A stretch of 64,000 nt of DNA from Patella vulgata (taxonomy: Eukaryota > Mollusca > Gastropoda > Patellidae): the NCBI RefSeq assembly GCF_932274485.2, contig NC_065886.2:14893501-14957500 (forward strand), in the 5' to 3' direction. This document shows positions 36,301-48,300 of this stretch, piece after piece (position 1 is the stretch's first letter; each line of letters opens with the position of its first letter). The position numbers and the translations under genes were made by a program. The notes beneath the pieces are model-generated. The model saw only the letters and a list, made by a program, of their open reading frames with translations. It had not been told where the DNA came from and made no database searches.

Positions 36301-39300
36301 CTCACTTATTTTAAACTAACCCTTAGTAGTAATGAAAATCAAATAACATTTCATCTTTCAACCTTCGTGGAGTGATTTGTTATTTGCCCTAGAGTGAGTT
36401 CCATTAAGTGATAGTTATCCAGTACAAACCCTTAGTATTAATGAAAATAGAATAACATTTCTTCATTCAACCTTCGTAGAGTGATTATTGATTTACCCTA
36501 GAGTGAATTCCATTAAATGATAGTTATCCAGTACCAACCCTTAGTAGTAATGAAAATGGAATAACATTTTATCTTTCAACCTTCGTAGAGTGATTATTGA
36601 TTTACCCTAGAGTGAATTCCATTAAATGATAGTTATCCAGTACCAACCCTTAGTAGTAATGAAAATAGAATACCATTTCATCATTCAACCTTCGTAGAGT
36701 GATTATTGATTTACCCTAGAGTGAATTCCATTAAATGATAGTTATCCAGTACCAACCCTTAGTAGTAATGAAAATGGAATAACATTTCATCATTCAACCT
36801 TCGTAGAGTGATTATTGATTTACCCTAGAGTGAATTCCATTAAATGATAGTTATCCAGTACAAACCCTTAGTAGTAATGAAAATAGAATAACATTTCATC
36901 ATTCAACCTTCGTAGAGTGATTATTGATTTACCCTAGAGTGAATTCCATTAAATGATAGTTATCCAGTACCAACCCTTAGTAGTAATGAAAATGGAATAA
37001 CATTTCATCCTTCAACCTTCGTAGAGTGATTATTGATTTACCCTAGAGTGAATTCCATTAAATGATAGTTATCCAGTACCAACCCTTAGTAGTAATGAAA
37101 ATGGAATAACATTTTATCTTTCAACCTTCGTAGAGTGATTATTGATTTACCCTAGAGTGAATTCCATTAAATGATAGTTATCCAGTACCAACCCTTAGTA
37201 GTAATGAAAATGGAATAACATTTTATCTTTCAACCTTCGTAGAGTGATTAGTGATTTGCCCTAGAGCTTGTTCCATTAAATAATAGTAATCCAGTACCAA
37301 ATCTTAATAGAAATAACATCTGCTATTTTCTGGGTCAATCCTTCAACTGTATGATACCTTTGTATACATTAGAAGTTACTGTAATTTACCTATGAATATT
37401 GATTATACATGTACATGTAACCATAGATTATAGAAATTACCTTATAGTTAGTGCAGGAGGACTGCACTTCACACAAAACAAAATCTACAAGATAAACCCA
37501 CGGACACTGCAAAAAATAAACAAATATTAAATTAAGTGAATGTTGGTCTCAAATTAACCTGTAGGATATGATGTGATGTTAAACTCCATTTCTTTGGTCA
37601 TTTTGTTGCTAAGTGATTTAAGACAAGTGATTGTGTTTTTGGCTGAGGAAGTCCTGCAGCATTTTCCAGCCTTGTTTTCCTCCTTGTGATTGGTGCAGGA
37701 AACCAAGCAAAACATCTAGTTATTTGGATGGTCCGAAAAACTGGGGCCCCTTTTATATATTGGTGTGCACAGAAAAGAACCCTTTACAGTAAAATTTGAA
37801 GAAGTGTAGACCTCAAAGCCTTACTTAAGGCAAAATTTATTTCAAATCCCTTTGCATGACGCATACCTGTCTGCAAAAGCCCCGTTGGTGCAGAAATGTA
37901 ATACGGTTAATCCCCCTTGATTTCAGATGTCCTTTCTTTCTATTTCAATCAATGTAATAACAACACGATTTCTTGTTACAGGTTTTTTTCCAGCACCAGG
38001 CACCATGCCACCCACTGAAAGGTTTGTTTGCTTATTCATGTTTAATTTTAAAACCTTTATCCAAGTCTTTAATGAAATTTATAATGTGGTGGTTCAATCA
38101 ACATTTATGAAAGCAAATATGGTCAACATGGGAGAAAAATTGATTTTGTCATCTATCTGTTGTCTAAGGGGAGGTAATATTGTGTTAAGGCTATGTAGTA
38201 AGAGTTACTTCCCTTGAAATGTAGCGTGCCCAGATATAATTAAGTCATTGACTTATTAAAATCTAGTGAAAAGGAAAGTCTGAAAAATTTTTATTTTATC
38301 ACAAATCTGTGGTCTAAGGGGAGATAATATTGTGTTAGGGTCATGTGTTAAGAGTTACCTTCCTTAAATGTAGCCCCCCCCCCCAAAAAAAAAAAAAAAT
38401 CTTCTATTTAAAAGAAAATTCTGTAACAAGAAATTAGAAAATATATCTTATAAATGTATTAATTTGAATGATTATTTTTATCTAGATGTGTTTGTTTTTA
38501 TTTGTTCTAGTTACGAAGACCGAGCTTTTACATATGATGCAGCTACAGGAACGTATAACTATGGTTCTAATACATGGGATAACAGGTACTTGTTTTATTT
38601 TACACCTATTAGCATGATTCTAAACATAATTCATGCTTCTAACATCAGGTCATACTCTTTAGTTAATACTTTCACTAATCACAGAAATAGAAATGGGTTA
38701 GTTTGAAGAGACATTATCACTTTCAACTCGGAACGAAAAACCAAGGTCCCATGTACGTAAAAGAACCCTTGACAGTTGGAATCCGAAATAAGAGTTTACA
38801 AGCAAAATATAGCTTGTGGCACTCGAGGCATATAGAGTGCCTGGCATGAAAAGGAGTCCAGTCATGTGGATTGTATGGTAATCCCAGGTGCTTTGTATAC
38901 CATTATCAGCACATTAAAGATGCCCTGGAAATTTGAAATTAAAATACTGCATGGTGTATGCCTAACTTCATTAGTCTGGTTGGGGGCAGAAAACCCCATT
39001 TTATTTTAGTAAAGATCTTCAAAATACTAATATCTTTTTTATCAATCCTTCCTTTTTTCATGCAATTTTGTAGAACAAAATTTTAAACCTTAGAAAATGT
39101 CGTTTTGATTTATAGCACATGAATTCACTACATTGTTATTCTGTTTTCTTGTACAGACGTAAATCAAAAAGGTACATTTTAACAAATAACTCGATTCTCT
39201 ATAATATCTTGGGTTCTGGTCCGCGGTCAGATTTTATACCTCTTTAAATGGGTGTCAGAACTCTCTTTTGGAAATGGCTGTCATTATTATCTATAAAATT

Positions 39301-42300
39301 TCTTCTTATTCTTTCCTCTATCCCACCATTTTATTATGATTAAACATACAGTATGCAAGAACTAAATCTGCCTATTGCAGGTCTTTCTTTATGCTTTAAA
39401 TGTTATAGAAATTGTTAATTAAAAATAAATTAACTTGCCAAGACCATAATCAACTCTTGATGCCATCGGATACTCTAGATTTCGCAGCTTTTTTATGTGA
39501 ATAAATTTTGTAATAATTGTTTATGTAACATTTGAAGCCAGAAAAAAGATCTGCAATAAGCAGATTTTACTCTTACATAATGTATCTTTAATAAAAAAAT
39601 TATTTTTTATATACGAAAGTAGAATTTAATGTTAAGTGCCAGTAGATTGGAAGTTTACATGTTTTAAGTGCATATTTTATTATAAATATTTTTGGAATTC
39701 TGTTTATTGTGGTATTGATGCTTTTCTTGAAATAACTGCAGCAGTTGTGAACTCCTGTCATGTTTTGATTAGCAAGTATTCCCATTTTTATTAACCTGGT
39801 TGGAGCAGAAAGTAGATTGTTAAACTCCATTTTAATTTATTTTGTTTTGGGTATATTTCTTTAGTTACATGTATAAAAGTATGATGAATGTTGTAAGAAT
39901 ATAAAGAGACCAACTGTAATTGATTTAAGTATTTTATTCTGTTTTAGGAAATCTGAAAAGAGGTATATTATGATACATGTATAAAATAGTGAAATAGTAG
40001 TATATAAAGTTACCATGTCTGATTCTACTACAGTAAACCTCGCATAAGTCAGATTCGTACAAGTCAGATCTTTGCTCAACTGGGATAAAATCGTTTTCAC
40101 CCTTTCATCCTTCACGTTTTTCTTATAAACCCCTTAACTGTGTAATTAATTTGAGGTTAACTACCCCTTATTGCGTAATTAATTTGACGAAAAACGTCAT
40201 ATTTGGGCCTATTTTTTCCTGAATACAAATTTGAGTGGTCTTAAACCAAAATAAAACTAACAGTAAATAGAGTTGTCTCCCTTAATTAGATTCATCGACC
40301 AGGCGTAATAATACGTCTTTTCCGCGTGGTAAGATTGTGTTCTAAGAATAGGTTGGGGAAAATACCTCCAGGGCGTTATATTACGTCCTACACACGGTGA
40401 GTGGCAGTTGTCCAGGACGTTATATAACGTCCTACGCAGTTAAGGGGTTAAATTTCTGCGTGTAAGTCGGATTTTTTCCTTGCTGTTAAAAATACGTCCT
40501 GGCTAACACCATTGAAATCCAAATACAGGGCAGTGCACAAATTTGCGCAACTCGGCCATATAAGACGAAACGAAATTGGAATTTTTGCAAAAATTTGATT
40601 GTAATTGGGCTAGGCAAAGCGATAATTGAATGAAGTTTCTCAGCTTTTCAACAATTCTAATTTTTCCTCAACCCAGTTTACCTAAATTTCGTTTCGTCTT
40701 ATATGGCCAAGCCACGTAAATCCATACGCCACCCCACATCTAGGCCTTGATGTTTAGCAGAAGGGGACGGATTTTTAACAGCATGTTGTGTTGCACATAC
40801 TGACTCTAGCGAGGTAAGCAAAGTCTTATTTTCTCACTAAAATGTTCCTTTACATTGTTTGGGCATTCACAGACCGTTTACCAGTAAAAAGTTGCCAAGT
40901 AAAATTGACTGGGAATCGATTTTATTTCGACAAGGATTGAATAGGACGTTTCCCGAACGTACAGGGCGATAATGAGACCTACGTTTAGAGCTGAACTAGG
41001 TCTTCGGCTAACTCGCATCTTCGCGTAACTCAGATAAAATTGGTCAGTCAATTTCGATCCGACTTATGCAAAGTTTACTGTAGGCCTATATATCATTCAT
41101 ATTAAAATCATCAATTGTTGCCACTTGAAGTTCACTGCTCAACTTATTTTCAAAACCCTGACCAGTAAATATGACAACCAACAGTGCCTTAGGAACTGTT
41201 CTTCAGCATTAGAAGCCATGGTGGCTAAGTGAGTAGGATGCTGCTTTGCTGGCCTGGCGGTCTTCTGTTCGCTCTTGGTGTTGGCTGGGAAAGTTCATCA
41301 GGATTTTTCGACATGGTTTCCCCTTGTCAACGGTGCAGGATGGAGGGCATGACAAGGACAGCTGTGTAGTCGTTCGGATGTGCACGTAAAAGATCCGTTG
41401 ACATCTGGTATTCGATATATAAGAGTAGACCGTAACGCCACTGTCCGGGCAAAATTTTCCTCATTCAGCCCAAAATATTTAGCATTTGCAAATGACTGCC
41501 AAATCTTAAAGTCAAGTCTCATCATTCCTTTCTTGTTCAATTTGCTTTGAGTTTGACTATTAAAAAAGAAGTCACACAATATGCTCAATTTGGGTTCAAT
41601 GGAATGATAAAGTTTCTTTCTTTTCTGTGGCTATATTTTAATTTTTTGATAACTTCACACATGGTATCTTTAAATATTGTGTTTGAGTGCTAGCGCTTGA
41701 ATTGTATGTTTGTATGTACGTTTGTATATATGCTTGTATGTATGTTTGTTATGTATGTTTGTATGTTAGGTTAAGGGATATGTTGTGTAGTGTTTGTCTG
41801 AAATGTTTTGTGGTCATGGAATGCGTTTTATTGTAAACAGGTTTGTAATTTTTGCCTTTAAGATGATTTTAAAAAAAGCTTTGATGAGTGTAAATTGGGC
41901 ATTTGTTGTGAATTCAATATATTTTATTCCTATTGTCTAGAATTAAAATGGTTTTAACAATGCAAAATTTCATTTACAAATCATTTGCCTTTAACATATT
42001 AAGAGCCTGGCTTGAAAATTATGATGTGGAAATGTCATTCACTGTTTATGAAGAAAACCAGGTATATGTGCTATTATAACTACTTTACAAACAGTGTAGG
42101 TGTATGTATACACTGTAATAAAGTCATTGAATCTTTAAACATGAGAAAAACATGAAGAAAACAGGGGAGGTGGATGGCCGAATGGTTGGCGCGTGTGCAC
42201 TGTATGATAATGGTCTGTCATTCAGTCAACTGGAAAGACCCCTGCGCGCATGCGAATTAATGAAATAAAATTGAGGCATATCTTAGAACCTAAATGACCT

Positions 42301-45300
42301 AGTTTGTGTCAAATTTACGTTAAACCCCATTTCTCTCTATCTCTATTAACAAAACACATTGAATTTATTTTCTGTGTATAATCAAAAATGACTGCTGTTT
42401 ATTTACAGTGGATGACAGTTCCCCTCATTACATCACAGCCTGTGTATTTATTTGTTAAAGATAAATGATTGGTACTTTGGGTTCGGAAAGGCTGATACTA
42501 TTTCTATACTAGATTATAATTAAGATAAACAGAATCTACAGCGGATAGACTTCTTAAATTGTATGGAATCAATTTTGCATATTATTAATACTATTCTTTT
42601 GATTGGCTCTAGCTATTTTGTCAGTACTCAGTTGTGATTGGACATAAAAATGAATGAATGTGATTTGTGTGTTAAAGTTACAATTTCATATTTTTAAGTT
42701 ATATTTTTAAAATCTATTAAAATAAAGCCCTAAAGTAGATGGTATCTGTAAACAGTCGTACCTTGTTAAAGAATAATCCTATTAATCCTATAATTCACTA
42801 TTGCCAGTTGAGAAATTGGCAAAAATATCATTTTCAACTTCAAATTCAAACGTTTGAAGATAGCTATTTCATGGTGGGGAATAGGAAAACAAGGGAGGTA
42901 ATTATGTTGTTATTCCCGGTGTGAAGATTTTTAAGTGTGAGAAAGATAACCTATTGAGCAAAAGACATAGAAATTATTATGTTTTGACTTTCTTAGAAAA
43001 TATGAAATTGTAACTTTAAAATGATGCATGTTAGTGGAAATTGTTTTGAATTCTAACAGCTTCTGATGAACAGTTTTTTGTGCAGCTTGCTTTATTAGGA
43101 AAAAACATTTTAAAGCATGCCACCACTGAATGTTGGAAAATTTTCCATTCATCATATCTTTGTAGATGCTGGGTGAAATTGTACCAATTTAATATGCTCA
43201 TATGGGAATGAGGTCCTATATTGTCGTTGCCCCTCGTCTATCATCCACAATTTCTTGTGAAAACTCCACAAACTATGTTTCTAATGTCTTTACATTAGTG
43301 AGATGCTAAAGACTTTTAAATTTAAAAAATTTCCATTAGTTACTTCTAGAGTTATTGCCCTTGGTTGACTTTGTAAAACCTTGTGAATGCATTAAAATTA
43401 GTGAAATGAAGAAACCTATAGAATTTCAGCAATGATATATACCTTCTTAGAGATTTTGCCTTGTTGACCGCTCTGATGACTGAGCTGCTGTGTATGTATG
43501 ATTTGTTGCATGGCAACCTATCTTTGGGCTAATATTCCTTTAAGAGGATCAACTTTCACAATATTGTAGTTTGTCAGTGATTTAAAAACTATGACGATCA
43601 GAAACTTTAAAATATCAGCAGAACAAGATGAAGAGCAAGTCTACAACCAGAAAATAAAACAGAATGTAATTTGTTATAATTTTAATTAGACTTAGAATCT
43701 GTGTTTTTTTGAGTTTGTTAGGTTTTCTTTTCTGACAATTTTCTGTGTTTCTTAAGGTTTTATTTTTTTTGTATATCTTACAGAAGTTCGTATGATCGTT
43801 ATGATTACAGCAGACGTGATCGATCCCCACCATCCGACGATGAATATTCAGTTTCTAGGTTTGTTCTTTGTTTGATATAATTTATTGGGTTAAAATCGCT
43901 TTAAGTTTGGCATTATTTATTATTAAAATGGCTAAACCTCATTGATTTGGTTTGTAACACAAATATAACCAATAAGGCTGTTCCATGTTCAACACAGTAA
44001 CTCAAAGCTACATGTAGTTGACTTTATTCTTTTGAAACCAGGGGGGTTGGGTGGTTTAACACGTGCATGTGAAATCACAAGGTCAGTCATTGAGTCAAGT
44101 GGCATGGTTTTGATTCCCAGCTTGTACATGTCAAGGAGTAGTGTTGCCTGTCCATCCTTGTGAGTTTTCTCCAGGTCCGGTTTCCTCCCACTGCTAAAGA
44201 CCCATATGCGCAAGCGAATTATTGAAATAAAAAATTGAACCATGTGTTAATCCCGAAATGACCTAGTTTGTGTTGAGAGGACGTTAAACCCCATTTCTCT
44301 GTCTCTCTCTCTTTTGAAACCAAGAATCTTATTGTTTAGAGATTGCCTTATCACCAATCAAAATAATGCACTATATCAGTGTGATACAATATTTTGATAT
44401 GACCTAAATCAAAGCGGTTTAGCTCCTTTAAGAATAAAATTGAGCTTTTAGCTTTTCTCTCTAAGGGTTATGTTTTATTAAATGAATGTAGATTGATGTA
44501 TATGGAGCTCTTTTGCAAAAAAACAATGATTATCATGTCAGTTTGGGCGTAAAAATATAGTTTTCCATTTTAAAACCATGTATAGAAAAGTAATTTTGTG
44601 TTTTGGAAAAGAACTCTGCATGTCTTACGCAATCTTACGCATTTTTGAATACTTACCGATATTTAAAGCTTTTTGATTTATTTTTTAAACAATATTTATG
44701 AGCTCTGTTTACATTATTTACTAACATTGATTCCTAATAAAGCTAGGAGAAAAAATATATTGTGTTTATCAGACCCTATTTTTATTTCTAAAAATAAAAA
44801 CTCTCATCAATTACCATATTTTCATATTTTTCTTGAGTTACTAGGGTCGCCTGTCCAACTTCGTGGGTTTTCTCTGGGTCCTCAGGTTTACTCCTGCTAA
44901 AATTGATCCATATATGTTAGTCCCAAAATGACCTAGTTTGTGTTGAGTGGAGATTAAACCCCACTTCTCTCTCTCTCTCTTTGGTTACAGGAAGTAGCTC
45001 TGTACTATAAAACATTTCTAATTAAAACCCCAAGTAGGCTCATTTATCAAGTACATGTACTCCGGTAAATGTTATAAATGATACTGGATAATCCTACATT
45101 TCTAAAGAAAAATATAGTGCCTTGAAATGTGATGTTTATGAGAAGTCATTTAGAAAGAAAAACAAGAAAATAAAAACCTCACTCCCACATCAGAGTTTTG
45201 AAAAACCTAGATCGTTTCCCAGATTTGGGGGGAGAATTGTATGAGAAACAGAATATATTTTTTTATTTTCTGCTATACTAAAATTGATATCTATAAGGTA

Positions 45301-48300
45301 TACAGTTATGCTTCAGTTATAATCTAGATGCATTACGAAGAAATTTCCCATAAAGTCTGTGTGAAATGTTTGCCGTTATTCTCATTGTGCTAAATTGGTA
45401 AAATACAATATAAACATGTGACTTTTGGGCGTGCATCTTAATCTGGCCTCCTTTGTTTACGTTGTCATCTTGGAGTTCAAATAACTTTAATCCATGGCAG
45501 AAGGCTTCTCTAGCTGGAAAATTATCATACCTTTTTCATATTCCGTACCGGATACACAAACCTCATCATACCCAAGATGGGAGCCACAGTGGCTCTCTAA
45601 GACAATGGCTTGCTAACTTGGAGGTCGCGTGTTTGATCTCTTGAGTTGACTGAAAAAAAGTTTATCGGAATTTTCTGGGTTGTTTCCCCTTGTCTGTGGT
45701 GCAGGATGGAGGGCCCAAAATGTGTCCGATTGAAAAACAAGGCATGATTTTTTTTCCATTTTTTAACGGATTTCCGCTATTACAGTCGTTCACAGGTCGT
45801 TCATGTGAAGCGTCTGAATTTGCAATTAAAAAATGGGCGGGGGTGGGGGGGTAATACATGTCGGCAAGTCTTGAGAGGGAGATTAGTTTAAGTTCATTAA
45901 AAACTCAGGCCTTCACTTCTAACCCATTGTTAAAAGCATGGACCGTGTGAAAAGTAAACACAGTTTGCTCAATTATCAAGTCTCTTGTCCGTTATTACCG
46001 TATAATTAAACAATCAGACCTAGAAAACAGAAAGTTAACAGAAAGATACCTTTGAGATATTTATAGTAGATTAGTTTTGTTGACTAATGCTTGTAAACAA
46101 ATGGTTTATTTAATTAATATGTTTTTATCATAATTTTTTTTTTTGTCTCTTTTAATATTTCAGTCACAGAGATAGAAGGTAGTTGATTAGTATATATTGT
46201 TTGTAAATCAAAGGGAAAGAGTATCCAATATCTTATCATTTTATATCCACAAGTTTAAAGGACACTATTGGTGTCAGCTATTATTTTTTTTACTTGTCAA
46301 ATATCCTTTCTCAGTCTCATATAACACCTTTTGGTCTTCGAAGGAATTATTAGTAAGAAGAAATTCGACCGTGTATCTGTTATTTCTCTTTACTTCAGTC
46401 AGTTATATAGAAGGATAACTCATGTTTTCCTTTTGCTTTTGTCACTTCCGTTTCTTGAAATCTTTCGTATTAAGTGCGTAACCCATTAAGTGCGTAGGTT
46501 GTTATATAACTTCCTGGACAACTGCCACTCACTGTGTGTAGGGCGTAATATAACGCCTTGGGGGTATTTTCCCCAACCTATTCTTAGAACATAGTTCGTC
46601 ACTTGGGGGAATCCCTTGGGAATTCTCCCACGATCACAGCATATGTAGGATGTTATATTACGTCCTGGACAACTGCCACTCACTGTGTGTAGGGCGTAAT
46701 ATAACACCTTGGAGGTATTTTCCTCCAATCTATTCTTAGAGCATAGTACATAGTTCTTCGTCACTTCGTCAAATTAATTACACAATAGGGGGTAGTTAAC
46801 GTTTTAAAAACGTCACGCTTAACAGGTTAACCAGTTCTATCACATATGTGATAATGGCTGACACTAATAGTGTCCTTTAAACCAACCCTGTCTGTCTGTC
46901 TTTCACAAGCTCTAGAGACTACGCTATCATCAATTGACTTTGAACTTGTGAATAATAAGCCATCAAGACATATGAAAGCGCTTTTAAATGGCTACATTAT
47001 GTGATTGACAATATTAAGAAGCGTTTAGCATCATTATAAATTGTGTAGGTTGATGTAAGAGTTGATTTACTTCACTTTGGTAACTGAAATAATTGAAAGT
47101 AACTTTGGCTTATGAAAATATTACTGCTATATCACTAGTGCTCAGTCCTGTACACAAGACAGGATATGCTTGATCTTTTTTAAACACCTAGTACAATTTC
47201 TTGGTTATTCAGTGAAGTTCACATTTAGCAACACCCGTCATGGTTCTTTTTTAAAAAATACTTGCACATTTTTCTGAAATACATATGCAGGCGGTTTATG
47301 AGAAAAAACCCAATTAACTGTGTCGTTATATGCATTTAAGATATATCCTGTTAATGAAATTTACGCATGTCATAAGTTAGTAGATTATCTACGATTATCT
47401 GCTCTAGAAACTGCTGTGATTCATATTTCATCGATCAGAAATGTTGACATAAAATCACACTTAATTTATGTTTAAAAGTTTGAATACTATGAAAAATTTA
47501 AGCATTTTTACATTTCAGTAGCTCCTATTATCGAGATAGAGAGAGGAGCAGGGATCGTGATAGGGACAGTCATCGAGATCGAGATAGGGGTCGTGATACT
47601 AGGGATAGAGATCGAGAGCGGGATAGAGATCGTGATAGAGAGAGAGAAAGATCAAGAGAGAGAGATAGTTCTAGAGAAAGAAGACATAGAGACAAAGAAG
47701 AGAAACACAAGAAAAGGTATACAATAATATAATGAATATTTCACAGATAATGTAAAACAAAGATACAAATTTGATGTTTTGTATTTGTGGTTAAGATACA
47801 GATATCATACCTTTGATAGTGTTTTATATCAACATTTATTTTCATAATTTTGCCTGTTACTGTTTGATTTGGTGAGATTTGCAGGTCCTTGTTTAACAAA
47901 AAAATGAGTTTGGCCTAATTGAATGTGTGTTATGGAGTGAAATGAATCTGTACAGAGATTGTTATAGTTGATGAGAAAAATTGTGAGACATTTGATGAGT
48001 TTGTACACGGCCACATTGAAATGTGGTCAGTGATTGTCGTCACACTTGGCAGTCCAGCATTGACAATTGACTCTAAATTGATACACAGTGTTTAGTTTAT
48101 GTTGATAGATGAATACGGTTATAGGTTAGCAGTACATGCTATATTATGTTATATTTATAAACTATAACACATGCTTATTGAAAAACAGCCACTTATGTAT
48201 GTGGGTGACGTTTTGAGGAGTATTCTTTTAAGGTTAAGAGGTAGCCAATTAAATAAGTAATTGTTTTTCCATAAGTATATATTATAATTTATTGCTCTTT

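Larger units (their letters stand above)
40031..41080 (+). mobile_element. pogo-like non-autonomous element with nested insertions
   Basis: The ends CAGTAAACCTCGCATAAGTC and its inverted partner (GACTTATGCAAAGTTTACTG) are flanked by TA on both sides, as in the pogo/Tigger branch of Tc1/mariner. The 1,050 bp contain no transposase. A piggyBac-style MITE (40,130-40,447) and a 155-bp foldback (40,554-40,708) interrupt it. Confidence 0.8.

Noticed and set aside
47519-47716. Arg/Asp/Glu repeat as low-complexity noise
   Set aside because: Rejected as noise: it is flanked by good splice sites, keeps the FIP1 frame and matches the known Arg-rich tail of FIP1, so it was accepted as coding.
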